A DNA stretch of 64,000 nucleotides from Sulfopaludibacter sp035606355 (GTDB lineage Bacteria > Acidobacteriota > Terriglobia > Bryobacterales > Bryobacteraceae), in contig DATNFO010000036.1 in assembly GCA_035606355.1 (NCBI GenBank), positions 115,181-179,180 on the forward strand, in the 5' to 3' direction. The translations under genes were made by a program, and so were the position numbers. Every line of letters starts with the position of its first letter. The stretch's first letter is position 1. Positions 34,460-43,534 of this stretch are shown here, piece by piece. Below the pieces are notes generated by a model that was not told where the DNA came from, ran no database searches, and worked only from the letters and a program-made list of their open reading frames with translations.

Positions 34460-35692
34460 ATGGCAAGCAATGTAGTTCCGATTCCGCCCGCTCGTGAACC
34501 CGGCCAAGAGGAAAACCAGAAGAAGGCCCGCAACACGAAGGGCGAAGGCAGTGTCTTCCAGCGAAAAGACGGCTATTGGTTCTATCAGGTGGTCCACCAC
34601 GGAGAGAAGTACGTCAAATCGCTCCACACGAAAAAGAAGAAAGTCGCCCAAAAGAACGCCGTCATTGAGAAGCGGAAGATCTTCGGCAAAATCGAACGTC
34701 AGGAAGACACGCCCCGGACCATCGAAAATGTGACGGTCGGTGACATCTGCGAGATGTACATTGCTTACGCCGAACGCAATTTGAAAGCTGCACACAGTGT
34801 TAAGCAGATGTTCTACGCCAACATGAAGCCCGATCCCGACAAGCCTGAACCCGCCAAAGTTGCCATCTGGAATCTGAAGGCGGCGAAGCTCACCACGGCG
34901 GATCTTGAGTCGTACAAGGAACGCCGGAAAAATGAAGGAGTGAAACCGGCGACCATCAAGCACGAGTTGGAGAACCTTCGTGCGGCGCTCTACCGGGCCA
35001 AGGACGAGCGGACACCGCCGCTGTTGAAAGAAGTGCCTAAATTCCCGATGGATCGGATTGACAATCGGCGGGAAGGATTTCTGGACGATGCCGGGTACAA
35101 GACGATCCTGATCGAACTGCCAAATTTCGCCAAGCTGGTATTCGTGCTGGCATTCCACCTTGGGTGTCGTGCAGGTGAACTGTTCAAGCTGAAATGGGCA
35201 CAAGTCCATCTGAACGATCAATACCCTTCAAAGGGCTTTATCGACCTTCAGAAGACCAAAAACGGCAAGGACCGAAGAGCGCCAATCTACTTCGACATGC
35301 ACAAATGGCTGAAGTGGCAATTGGCGATTCGGGACAAACACTTCCCGTGGTGCGAACACGTCATCTTCCACCACGACAGCACCGACAGCAACCGGGCCGT
35401 TCCCGGAAACCCGGTTGTCTCGATTCGCAAATCGTGGAAATCGGCAGTGAAGCGGGCGGGCGAACCGGCTTTGCTCCTGCACGACATGAGGCGAACGGCG
35501 TGTCGGAATATGGTCCAGAAGGCGAAAATCCCACGAGCGCAAGCGAAGCTGATTTCCGGCCACCTGACCGATTCGATGTTTGAGCGCTACAACATAGTGG
35601 ACCCCGAAGATGTCACATCAATCGGGGAAGATATCGAGAAATGGATGACCGGGGCAGTGGAGAGTGTGGAGCCGCCAAAAATCGGAGCGTGA
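34460..35692 (+). CDS. int: tyrosine-family integrase
   Basis: 410 aa. An N-terminal arm/AP2-like DNA-binding part (GEGSVFQRKDGYWFYQV) and a core-binding domain precede the catalytic domain. Catalytic residues are visible: Arg in GCRAGEL (about 237), His and Arg in LHDMRRTA (about 340), His in SGHLT (about 367) and Tyr in ERYNIVD (about 377). It lies 145 bp inside the tRNA fragment and is presumably the integrase of this element. Confidence 0.95.
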   Translation: MASNVVPIPPAREPGQEENQKKARNTKGEGSVFQRKDGYWFYQVVHHGEKYVKSLHTKKKKVAQKNAVIEKRKIFGKIERQEDTPRTIENVTVGDICEMYIAYAERNLKAAHSVKQMFYANMKPDPDKPEPAKVAIWNLKAAKLTTADLESYKERRKNEGVKPATIKHELENLRAALYRAKDERTPPLLKEVPKFPMDRIDNRREGFLDDAGYKTILIELPNFAKLVFVLAFHLGCRAGELFKLKWAQVHLNDQYPSKGFIDLQKTKNGKDRRAPIYFDMHKWLKWQLAIRDKHFPWCEHVIFHHDSTDSNRAVPGNPVVSIRKSWKSAVKRAGEPALLLHDMRRTACRNMVQKAKIPRAQAKLISGHLTDSMFERYNIVDPEDVTSIGEDIEKWMTGAVESVEPPKIGA

Positions 35693-35704
35693 AGGACGGT
35701 GACC

Positions 35705-35732
35705 GAAAGCCTGTTTTCGGACCCCGGCTTTC
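35705..35732 (+). terminator. hairpin after the integrase gene
   Basis: A 7-bp inverted repeat (GAAAGCC...GGCTTTC) with a 14-nt loop and GTT following, 13 bp past the integrase stop. It ends just before the convergent excisionase-like gene, so it could serve both directions. There is no strong U-run. Confidence 0.45.
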
Positions 35733-35733
35733 G

Positions 35734-36105
35734 TTATTGCCGATTCCGAGCCATCCACTTGTCGATTTCGAGCTTATCAATGCGTCTGGACGTGCCTTCC
35801 TTGCTCACCGGCAGATGCCCACGTTGTATGTGCTTTTGCAGCGCATCAACGCTATACCCTGAATAGATTGCTGCCTCTTCGATTTTGAAGTATCGTTGCT
35901 CGATAGTGGGCCTGTTCAGGTGGGACAACATCGCTGTTATCTGAGCAAGTGAATCCTGAATACGGGCTAAAGCTCCGAGCACCACATCCTCGAAAAGCTC
36001 TGGCGTAGACAGAGCGGACGGTGCCTCTGCTATAGGTTTTCGTTGAAGTTGATCTGCACGCCGTAGCATCCCTGTGCTGCCCTCGATTCTCCGATGTATT
36101 GTCAA
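35734..36105 (-). CDS. excisionase-like helix-turn-helix protein
   Basis: 123 aa. The C-terminal half is an AlpA/Xis/MerR-type winged helix (FKIEEAAIYSGYSVDALQK, then HIQRGHLPVSKEGTSRRIDKLEIDKWM), as in excisionases of the helix_turn_helix_17 type. The N-terminal half is a helical region of unknown role. Convergent with the integrase, it is the likely directionality factor of the element or a regulator of it. Confidence 0.75.
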   Translation of the reverse strand: MTIHRRIEGSTGMLRRADQLQRKPIAEAPSALSTPELFEDVVLGALARIQDSLAQITAMLSHLNRPTIEQRYFKIEEAAIYSGYSVDALQKHIQRGHLPVSKEGTSRRIDKLEIDKWMARNRQ

Positions 36106-37058
36106 ACTCTACATCTACTCCCACCTTCTCACCGGAATATTTTTCTGGTCAAATACAATCTATCTTCCCGACATCTTCTTTGCCCAATCCGATTGAGAGT
36201 CCAGCAAATCGAGTATTGGTGATCGGCACCACAGACCACTCGGCCCACTAGATCAACAATCTCACCTGCCCGCACCTTGCGAGAAGACTGAATTCGGAGA
36301 ATGCTTTAGGAATATGGAAACTAATAGTCATCTCCAGATGTATCAATCTGAGATGGGAGATGTATGTGGTTGAGATCGGTCCTGACGATGAGTTCGATAC
36401 TGGCAACGGCTTCGAGGAGGGAACTCGTGACGGTCTTGAAAACGTTACCGGCTATCGTGCCGTTTGCGCTTCGGTTTCAGCTTGAACTCATAGGGATTCG
36501 GGTTTCTGAGTTCCGTGCGGAGAAGCATCAATTCGCTGTCTGGAACCGGCTTGAACCCCGTGGAAACTGGCGAAGACAGCGGTGCGTTGATCGCCGTCGC
36601 CAGCATCCCGTCAGCCAAGGGCCGGATGGTTCACGCTGACCCGTGCCCGCCCACCGCTCTCGTGCCACGATCCCATCCTGACCACCCGTAGAATTTCCCG
36701 CAACGCCGTCAGCGCCGCAAGCTCCGGGTTGCTGCGTGCCGTCCCACGGCCACGCCGTTTTCGTCGGTCCTATTGATACGGTGCTGACGGTCATGGCCGT
36801 GCCATGTTGCTCACCAAAGTTGTGTGGGCGGCGCAACCGGAGTCACGCTGCCAGAGAGCACGTTGAGCAATTCCGCTGGCGGCAACGCATTCAGCTTCGC
36901 CACCTGTTAACTGGCACGCTTGCGCTTGTTTCGTGTTTCCTTATTCGCAACGAGCCATTTCTGCCACACAGCTTTGCGATTCGCCCACAGTCTTTTCTTG
37001 CTCATAATTTGGTTGAGGAGGCACAGCTTTGTGAACCATGCCGCCTGTTGTGATGTTG
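36106..37058. other. 953-bp stretch without a convincing gene
   Basis: No open frame here has recognisable protein features. Seen: a palindrome and repeats of GAGATG/CATCT type at about 36330-36366, where similar spacing recurs at about 41280-41320. There are also two tiny open frames: 41 codons at 36360-36485 on the plus strand, acidic, and 32 codons on the minus strand at 36908-37006, basic, beginning MSKKRLWANRKAVWQ. Neither has a strong RBS. The stretch may be decayed coding sequence. Confidence 0.4.
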
Positions 37059-37361
37059 TCAAGCCTCAACCCAACACTCAGGAAAGCCTTCTTCCGCTTC
37101 CTCTTTCACAAAGCTGGCGATGGGGTAGTATCTTTCGCCTTCCACCGGCTCAACCCGAACTACTTCCGGGTCTCCCGATGGCGTGTGGCGACGGTTCCGC
37201 ATGTTCTCGTTGCACAACGCTTCACGAATGTACAGCCCGTTGTCTTGCTCTTCCATGATGTAGTCGAACGCCTTCTGCGCTTCGGCTAACGAGTCCGCTT
37301 CGATTTCGACAGCGAACGTCTCTGTGTATCTTTCTTCAAATGGGATTGTGTATTTTGCCAT
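37059..37361 (-). CDS. hypothetical protein
   Basis: 100 aa from ATG 37361 (MAKYTIPFEERYTETFAVEIEADSLAEAQKAF), a more natural start than the longer open frame. It is an acidic alpha/beta protein with a SLAEAQKAFDYIMEE helix and a strand-rich C-terminus. No family is recognised; the N-terminus resembles small ferredoxin-like phage and plasmid proteins. Conserved-looking codon use suggests it is real. Confidence 0.55.
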   Translation of the reverse strand: MAKYTIPFEERYTETFAVEIEADSLAEAQKAFDYIMEEQDNGLYIREALCNENMRNRRHTPSGDPEVVRVEPVEGERYYPIASFVKEEAEEGFPECWVEA

Positions 37362-37429
37362 GTAAGTTTTGTGTGGCGGCACAGCCGAAGCCATGCCGCC
37401 CGCTGTTAGTGTTTTTCTTCGGAGAATTT

Positions 37430-37648
37430 CTACAGGCCCGGAGCCATCGGTGGGTCGGGTGTACCGGCGCTGTCGGAAAGTTTTTGGGATCGGCCCATCC
37501 ACGCTTCGGGCCGAACCGCCTTCACCCAATCCGCAAAGGACGGAATGAAGCCGAGATCTTCCAGACCGTGCTGTTCAGCGATCCACCTGAACGGCACCAA
37601 CCGTCCGGTCGAAATCGTAATGGGCGGGCCGAATACGGTCTCGGCCAT
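37430..37648 (-). CDS. DUF6915-like protein, N-terminus damaged
   Basis: 72 aa from ATG 37648. The frame stays open upstream to 37798 and encodes more of the family: DYLRIHNWFDESKKITAAFRHRALRHNAEGIF (in parts), then ETVFGPPIT and FIPSFADWVKAVRPEAWMGR. Homologues I recall start MxxPYHHAxSSxxKxGG; here only ATPGGVV remains and no ATG/GTG/TTG precedes it. A short deletion at the N-terminus, or an ATA start, would explain this. The function of the family is unknown. Confidence 0.55.
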   Translation of the reverse strand: MAETVFGPPITISTGRLVPFRWIAEQHGLEDLGFIPSFADWVKAVRPEAWMGRSQKLSDSAGTPDPPMAPGL

Positions 37649-37957
37649 GAAGATCCCCTCGGCATTGTGCCGCAGCGCCCGGTGGCGGAAAGCGGCGGTG
37701 ATCTTCTTCGACTCGTCAAACCAGTTGTGGATGCGGAGGTAGTCTTTGACTACACCGCCCGGAGTAGCTATTAGCCGGTGAGTCGAAGACTGTTCCGCTC
37801 ACCTGACCAATTGCCGAACTGCTGTCTACAAGGCCAAGATACCTTGATTTGGCGATCTGTCAACGGCAACACAAATGGTAAACCGTGCGGGTTTACCGAG
37901 GATAACGGACTTGACTCGTGACGATTATATGTGATGCTTGGCTCGTGGGCATCGGAA

Positions 37958-38854
37958 TCAGAATGGCAGTCGGGCCTTGGGTGATTCGCCTAGTTGCGAT
38001 TCCGCTACTGGTGGTGATGGCTCACTCGAATCGTAGTAGAGCTTGAGCCGGTCTATTAGATCTCGGAAGAAGTCCTTCGCCTGCCAATCCCGGAATTTCG
38101 CTGCGTCCACTGGATATTCGATCTGGATCAGACGAAGAAGGCGGTTCTCCTCTTCCGACAGAGGATCGGGTGCAGGCTTGGCGTCGAGGATGACGGGGTT
38201 ACGAGTCTCGGTCGGATTGAGGCGGTATTGCCCGGACGACATCTTCTCGGCTTCCCCTCTTTGGTGCATCCGCTGAAGTTGTTTCTTGATCGCTGCCCGG
38301 TTAACATCGCCCAATTGCTCAGTCACTCCATCCACGCTGACAGGGCCGTTGGACAGGATGCCTTTGATACGGTTGGCCGTTTTGGAGGGATCGCTTCGCT
38401 TCCGTTCCGCCGCTTCCCGCTTCGCTCTTTGCCTTTCCTCGTAGCGGCTTCGAGCCGGTTCGGTGAAGAGCCAAGCCTTCATAAAGATCGTCTGACGGAA
38501 GACCATGTACGGCATCTGGTCGGGCACAATCCCGTGATACTGCCACCACGCTTTAATTAGGCATTCTCCATCCTTGTGGGTGAACCCTTTGCCAAACGCC
38601 AGCACAAGAATTCGGAACTCCCGCTCCTCACGGGCACTCTCAGAAGTGAAGGCCGGGATGGGGTCCAGCCAAAGCCGCTGGAACCTGCGGTTGAGCCATA
38701 GACGGTAAATCTTCTTCGTGTGGACCGGGCCAAACGAGCGAATACGTCCAAAGTAGTCGGCATACTCGACGGAAGCCTTCTCGTAGAGTTCTCGGTTGTC
38801 TTTTTGGCGAACTCTCGTTCGGAGTCTATTGAAGTCGGGTTGAGAGCGTGCCAT
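37958..38854 (-). CDS. hypothetical protein with winged-helix segment
   Basis: 298 aa, rich in Arg, Lys and aromatic residues. The N-terminal half is helical with a basic stretch (YEERQRAKREAAERKRSD). A segment at about 165-215 (RIKGILSNGPVSVDGVTEQLGDVNRAAIKKQLQRM, in parts) looks like a winged helix. The position, downstream of an AT-rich control region and an overlapping small gene, would fit an element replication or control protein, but no family is recognised. Confidence 0.55.
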   Translation of the reverse strand: MARSQPDFNRLRTRVRQKDNRELYEKASVEYADYFGRIRSFGPVHTKKIYRLWLNRRFQRLWLDPIPAFTSESAREEREFRILVLAFGKGFTHKDGECLIKAWWQYHGIVPDQMPYMVFRQTIFMKAWLFTEPARSRYEERQRAKREAAERKRSDPSKTANRIKGILSNGPVSVDGVTEQLGDVNRAAIKKQLQRMHQRGEAEKMSSGQYRLNPTETRNPVILDAKPAPDPLSEEENRLLRLIQIEYPVDAAKFRDWQAKDFFRDLIDRLKLYYDSSEPSPPVAESQLGESPKARLPF

Positions 38855-39083
38855 AGCGGAACTGGATTTGTTGCTTGTAGATGAGCCAATGAACGAGTTT
38901 TCTGTGGATAGTCAGAATCTCTGCGTCGAGATCTCGCATGAACTCGGTGTAGGTTTCATGGTCTGACAAGTTCCACGTCCCTTCGTCGCCGGGTCTGTAG
39001 GAAGTGACGGCAGACCGCCACGGGGTCTTTATGGTGCAGTGAGAGTAGTGATCGTGACTCTTTGTGTACATAGATCGTGCCAC
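38826..39083 (-). CDS. small hypothetical protein
   Basis: 85 aa, with a central LSDHETYTEFMRDLDAEILTIHRKLVHWLIYK helical region (quoted in part). It overlaps the next gene by 29 bp in another frame, suggesting co-translation. It is unrecognised. Confidence 0.4.
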   Translation of the reverse strand: MARSMYTKSHDHYSHCTIKTPWRSAVTSYRPGDEGTWNLSDHETYTEFMRDLDAEILTIHRKLVHWLIYKQQIQFRYGTLSTRLQ

Positions 39084-39089
39084 TCATTA

Positions 39090-39345
39090 TATAGACGAAG
39101 AGAGCGGTTCAGGACGGTGGCGGTGATTGGATTCCTGAGTTGAGTAGAGCCACTGCGATCATACCATTGACGGGCGATCTGTCAAGCGGGACAGTCGTGT
39201 GGTTATAGATCCTTTATATTGTTATCTATATAATACCTAGAGTATATCTATAGAACTTGTAACCACATCAATGTCCCGACGCCCGGAGTTGTTTAATGTG
39301 GTCTGCGTAGTCACGATGGCTCTGATCGTCGGTACGAGATCCAGC
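39090..39345. promoter_or_regulatory. AT-rich intergenic control region
   Basis: 256 bp without a gene. At 39200-39257 it turns sharply AT-rich and contains three copies of the ATCTA/TAGAT half-site within about 50 bp (TAGATCC, ATCTATATAA, ATCTATAGAA). This looks like a promoter or operator array for the minus-strand genes at 38-39 kb; a replication origin is a weaker possibility. Confidence 0.4.
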
Positions 39346-39362
39346 TATTGAACAACGGAGAC

Positions 39363-39584
39363 TCAAATCGTCCCAAAACGGATGTGTCGAACCGCATCCC
39401 GGTCCTCCACTTCCGTCTTGCCGTGGACGTAGAAGAGCTTCCGGCCATCGGCAATCTTCGAGCCGATCATTTCGTGGAGCACTTTGCCGTGCTTCTCGAC
39501 GTACTGGAAGAGCACGAGCGTGTTGCCCTTGAGCGAAAGCGCCAGATTACGGATGAAGCGGCTTTTCGTCCCTTCATCAACAGC
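39363..39584 (-). pseudogene. UvsW-like phage helicase remnant
   Basis: 72 codons, ending in a stop at 39363-39365, preceded by an in-frame TAG at 39585-39587. The text TKSRFIRNLALSLKGN, TLVLFQYVEKHGKVLHEMI and LFYVHGKTEVEDRDAVRHI matches the helicase C-terminal lobe of T4 UvsW-type enzymes (motif IV region). The ATPase lobe and later motifs are absent. Confidence 0.7.
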
Positions 39585-39681
39585 CTAAAAATGGTTACGA
39601 ATGGCGATGTCGAGATGAACGCCTACCGACCGAAAATGAGCGTCGGCAGACCTGACCGCCTTTCGATGTTGCCGGTCCCCC

Positions 39682-39915
39682 ATGCGTCGGAAGCATTACC
39701 TAGACCGGCGAATGCCATTCCGGGTCGCTTACGATGCCTTGGCTCGAAAGGTCATGTGGTTGGGGATTGTGTATCCGGCGCTGACGAAGAACGACCGATG
39801 GCGGAAGGTGGAACATGAGAACGAATTCAGAGGCGCACCAGCCCGGAAGGTGCCCGAAGACAAAATGAACCCGCCTGACCGGATCACGACTCAGGCCCAT
39901 CGCAGGGGACGATAG
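39682..39915 (+). CDS. small basic hypothetical protein
   Basis: 77 aa (MRRKHYLDRRMPFRVAYDAL...), Arg/Lys-rich, with a central hydrophobic VMWLGIVYPAL stretch. It lies between two decayed phage genes and could itself be a fragment. No family is recognised. Confidence 0.3.
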   Translation: MRRKHYLDRRMPFRVAYDALARKVMWLGIVYPALTKNDRWRKVEHENEFRGAPARKVPEDKMNPPDRITTQAHRRGR

Positions 39916-39969
39916 CCTGCTACCATTCGTGACCTGTTCAGAAGTCGTGGACCGCATTTTCCGCATCTC

Positions 39970-40308
39970 CGATTTCCAACCGGCACGAACGCCCGGTTCA
40001 CGTTCCAGAACGGCAAGATGTACGCCGGGAGCCGGAACCATTACCGCCGCCGCACGGACGAAAGGGACCCGTGGTATCGCCGGTTGGTCAGGTGGGCGTC
40101 TGGTGGCCGCTACGGGAAACTGCGAGTGGAGAAGTGCGTCTATTGGCTGGCGGTAAAGCAGAACCCGTGGATTGAAGATCTGTGCCGGTCGCACCCCGAC
40201 TACATCTTCTACGGCGAGATCTTCGGGTGGGTCCAGAAGCTCCGGTATGGGGCAACGGAGGCGGGGATGTGTTTTATGCAGCTTTCGCCTGACAACCCAA
40301 GAATGTGA
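39970..40308 (+). pseudogene. RNA ligase remnant (T4 Rnl/RNA_ligase type)
   Basis: The frame reads GTNARFTFQNGKMYAGSRN and later HPDYIFYGEIFGWVQKLRYG, both hallmark segments of RNA_ligase-family enzymes. Motif I, which should read EKxHGTNAR with the nucleotidyl Lys, is replaced by RFPTGTNAR, so the catalytic Lys is missing. The C-terminal motifs are cut off. It is therefore a non-functional fragment. Confidence 0.65.
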
Positions 40309-41221
40309 GTATGGCATTTAGGCATGAAACGGACAGGCATTCAGTCCTGCCGGTGAACCTCGGTCGCTTGGGGAACTGCTGGAACTTGGGCCGAAACTCT
40401 CCGAGAACAGCCTGTTCCATCGTGAAGGCGGCGAATAGCGTGACCTTTAGTTCCCAAATGGATCGGATCTGATATTCACGGTATCCGCTCTTAAAGCGGG
40501 CCTTGACACTTGTTCGGGTCACCCCAACCTTCAAGAAGCATTCGCCCGACCGGACGAACTCCACCACATAAAACGTGGCGGAATGCTGTTTCATCTCCGG
40601 GTGCAGGATAAAGAAGTCTTCCGAATATCCGCCCTTTGCGAGAAGCCGCTTCCGGTCATTGGCACACTGCGGGCACCCGTGGCCTTGAAGATGACTGGCG
40701 GGCGTCTGGAAGAAGAAACCGTGTGCGGGACACACTATCTCCATCTTTTGGGCCGCTCCTCGGTATTCGCCGTAGGCATACTTGTCGCCATGAACGTCTC
40801 TCGCTCGTCTCTCGAAGTGATGCTTGGCGTTGTGCTGATAGTTGCCGGTACAATTCGGGCAACCGGCACCTTTGCGGTGTTTGGAGTACCACACGGTAAA
40901 GGGGCCATGTTGTGGGCAGATTACCCGGATCTTTCCTTTCTTGGTGAAGGTTGCGGGGTCGTATTGGTACCGGCCACCGTGAATTTGCACAAGTTCTTGG
41001 ATCAACTCTTCAATGCTGCGGGGTTCGTTTCTGGCGCACTTTCGACATCCCTTACCCCGGAGGTGGTTCGAGGGGGTCTGGGAAAAAGGGCCGTGGATTC
41101 GGCAGACAATCGTGACAGGCGTCGAGTAGTTGACGTACTCAATAAGCGAGTAGTCGTAGCGACCCTTGTGGACCAACTCTGACTTGGCAATGAATGTTTC
41201 CGTGGTCAATCGTTTCGACAC
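40274..41221 (-). CDS. DUF723 zinc-ribbon repeats plus GIY-YIG-like nuclease
   Basis: 315 aa. Three DUF723-type repeats occupy about 1-205, each with a (V/I)CxxHG..F..TP..HL.G.GCxxC pattern: IVCRIHGPF/GKGCRKC, VICPQHGPF/GAGCPNC, IVCPAHGFF/GHGCPQC. They look like zinc-binding DNA-recognition modules. The C-terminus (FYVVEFVRSGECFLKVGVT, VKARF, MEQAVLGEF) fits a GIY-YIG-like nuclease with Arg and Glu in place. It is a probable mobile or homing-type endonuclease; some relatives lie in phages. Confidence 0.72.
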   Translation of the reverse strand: MSKRLTTETFIAKSELVHKGRYDYSLIEYVNYSTPVTIVCRIHGPFSQTPSNHLRGKGCRKCARNEPRSIEELIQELVQIHGGRYQYDPATFTKKGKIRVICPQHGPFTVWYSKHRKGAGCPNCTGNYQHNAKHHFERRARDVHGDKYAYGEYRGAAQKMEIVCPAHGFFFQTPASHLQGHGCPQCANDRKRLLAKGGYSEDFFILHPEMKQHSATFYVVEFVRSGECFLKVGVTRTSVKARFKSGYREYQIRSIWELKVTLFAAFTMEQAVLGEFRPKFQQFPKRPRFTGRTECLSVSCLNAILTFLGCQAKAA

Positions 41222-41475
41222 AACGGAAGCTATTTATTTATTTCACGACTTTGAAGCGATCAGGATCTATAAAGGCCACTGAGATGGAGGTGCATCTAGT
41301 TGAGATGCCGAAGTGCATCTGAAGTGAGTGGAGTGTTGGGCAATTTTGGGTGCTGATGAGCCACACATCCTGTGGCTGGCTTCTTCAAAGCCGGGGTTAA
41401 GACGGTAGCAATCAGGTGTTGACTGCGTGGGACTTGTCGAGTTAGGCTGCGAGAAGTGAATACGTTCTCGACGGT

Positions 41476-42465
41476 ATGAATTCGACGCCCAGTACCGACG
41501 ATCCCAAGCCGTCCAGATTAGGAGGGAATGCCCCGGCCCATCTTGCGGCTGTCACCAGCCGGGTCTCGGACTATATTCAGCGGGCGAAGGCGAGTTCCAC
41601 ACTCAAGATCTACAAGACCGACTGGAATCATTTCGAGAAGTGGTGCCGGTCGTCTGGGCACTCATCACTTCCGGCGACACCGGATGCAGTCGCCCTGTAC
41701 GCCTCCGATATTTCTGGAACTCTCAAGCCGCCGACCATTTCCCGACACATGGCGGCGATCTGTCAGGAGCATGTGAATCGGGGACTGGAATCTCCAACGA
41801 GGGACATCAAGGTTCGACTTGTCATGTCGGGGATTCGGCGGCAACACGGGTTGGCACGGGGATCGAAGCGGGCATTGCTGGTGGACGATCTGAAGCGGGT
41901 GGCAGGCAACCTGCCCAAAGAAGGCTTGCTTGCGATTCGGGACCGGGCATTGATACTGATCGGGTTTTGTGGCGGTTTTCGCCGCTCTGAACTGGTTGCG
42001 CTGGACTGGGAAGATGTCGAGACTACGGCGCAGGGCTTGACCATCACACTTCGGCGCTCGAAGACCGATCAATTCGGGTGCGGACGGCGGGTTGGCATCC
42101 CGTACACAACTTCGCCTAACACCTGCCCGGTACGCTCGTTCCAGCGATGGCTCGAAGCCAGCGAGATCACGAAGGGGCCGATCTTTCGACCTATCACGAA
42201 GCATGGGAAGGTACTACCGCAGCGGTTATCCAGTCATGCCGTCGCCACTACGGTAAAGCGACGGGCCAAGGATGTCGGCTTGGATGCCACTGAGTTCTCT
42301 GGTCACAGCCTACGATCCGGGCTGGCGACGTCGGCGGCGATGAAGGGTGCAAGCGAACGGCAAATCATGAATCAGACCGGTCATCGGTCGGTGACTCAAG
42401 TACGGCGCTACATTCGTGAAGGCTCTCTGTTCCGGGATAACGTGGTAAACACACTGGATCTGTAG
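41476..42465 (+). CDS. tyrosine recombinase, XerC/phage type
   Basis: 329 aa. A core-binding SAM-like domain (about 25-115) and a catalytic domain with Arg in GFRRSEL (about 169), HSLRSG (His/Arg, about 275-278), GHRS (about 301) and Tyr in RRYIRE (about 311). It is distinct from the integrase at 34.5 kb and 5.8 kb from it, so it may mark a second, older insertion inside the element or resolve multimers. Confidence 0.92.
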   Translation: MNSTPSTDDPKPSRLGGNAPAHLAAVTSRVSDYIQRAKASSTLKIYKTDWNHFEKWCRSSGHSSLPATPDAVALYASDISGTLKPPTISRHMAAICQEHVNRGLESPTRDIKVRLVMSGIRRQHGLARGSKRALLVDDLKRVAGNLPKEGLLAIRDRALILIGFCGGFRRSELVALDWEDVETTAQGLTITLRRSKTDQFGCGRRVGIPYTTSPNTCPVRSFQRWLEASEITKGPIFRPITKHGKVLPQRLSSHAVATTVKRRAKDVGLDATEFSGHSLRSGLATSAAMKGASERQIMNQTGHRSVTQVRRYIREGSLFRDNVVNTLDL

Positions 42466-42595
42466 ACGGCGATGTCCCATCCGAACTGGCTTAACCGGGC
42501 AAGAGCTACGCCAGATTATCGGGCCGGAAGCGGTTAGGGCAACGGAAGACACCAGCATTACGAGCGAGAATGGAAACAGCGACCCGAAAGAACAC

Positions 42596-43432
42596 ATGAT
42601 GTACGCCATCACGGAAGACGGCACACGAATCGAAGCGGGACCTGACCTGCAAGCGTTCTGTCCCGGTTGCCACCAGCCTGTCATCGCCAAGTGTGGCAAG
42701 ATCTACGTCAACCATTGGGCACACAAGAGTGGGAGCGAATGCGACCCGTGGCACGAACCGGAAACGCCGTGGCATACCGGGTGGAAGAAGCAATTCAACC
42801 CGGACTGTCGTGAAAAGGTCATTGGTGAGCACCGGGCCGACATCTTCGCCCTCAACCGATACTCATCCTTGCCTTGCGTGATCGAGCTACAGCACAGCCC
42901 TATCGACTTCGCAGAGATTGAAGAGCGGGAGAACTTCTACGGCGAGATGGTCTGGGTGATTGATGGCGTCGGATTCAAAGACAACTTCGAGTTCGGTAGA
43001 GAAATCATGACGAACGGAAGCGCCACGGTCGAAGCCCCGTTCCGTTGGAAGTGGTTTCGGAAGAGTTGGGCAGGCAGCAAAAAGCCGCTTTACCTCGATT
43101 TTGGCAATTACCTTTGGCGGATTACTTCGATGGATGCGGAGGGACGAGGAAAGGCGCAATCGTGGACGTACCACGAATTTCTGTCCCAGTTCAGTGAATC
43201 CATCGGGGAGAACCTGCCGATCCACTGGCGAAAGACGGGAAGTGGAAGCCTCATCTACCGGTTCGGCCAAGGTCACGTGCTCATCTTCGAGAAGCCTGAT
43301 GGTTTCCACCTTGCGGTCTTACGGGCTAATGCGAACCCAAAGATGAACTACAGGCCGGGAACGTACAAGACGGTCGAGTTGGCGAAGGCCCGATGTGAAC
43401 CGCACATGGCGAAACTGATGAAGGGGAATTGA
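42596..43432 (+). CDS. CoiA-like nuclease-domain protein
   Basis: 278 aa. The N-terminus has a CoiA-like zinc site (AFCPGCHQPVIAKCGKIYVNHWAH, in parts) followed by WHTGWK and the PD-(D/E)xK-type core HRADIF...CVIELQHSPI, with Asp and E-x-Q. CoiA is a competence protein; stand-alone relatives in mobile elements are often defence- or DNA-processing nucleases. The C-terminal 150 residues are unrecognised. Confidence 0.75.
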   Translation: MMYAITEDGTRIEAGPDLQAFCPGCHQPVIAKCGKIYVNHWAHKSGSECDPWHEPETPWHTGWKKQFNPDCREKVIGEHRADIFALNRYSSLPCVIELQHSPIDFAEIEERENFYGEMVWVIDGVGFKDNFEFGREIMTNGSATVEAPFRWKWFRKSWAGSKKPLYLDFGNYLWRITSMDAEGRGKAQSWTYHEFLSQFSESIGENLPIHWRKTGSGSLIYRFGQGHVLIFEKPDGFHLAVLRANANPKMNYRPGTYKTVELAKARCEPHMAKLMKGN

Positions 43433-43534
43433 CACGTCAACGTCGAGCGTTCCGACTGGGGCAGGGATGCTCGTGGACTAAATACTCTTGCGGAACTGCC
43501 CGACTGCACCCACGGGCGACACCACAGGAGACCC

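Noticed and set aside
36528..36836. 102-aa minus-strand frame in the 36-37 kb gap
   Set aside because: Composition (Gly/Arg/Trp) and lack of RBS suggest chance; no family likeness.
39700..40317. 205-aa minus-strand frame across 39.7-40.3 kb
   Set aside because: It is antisense to the RNA ligase remnant, Pro/Arg-rich and without protein-like pattern.
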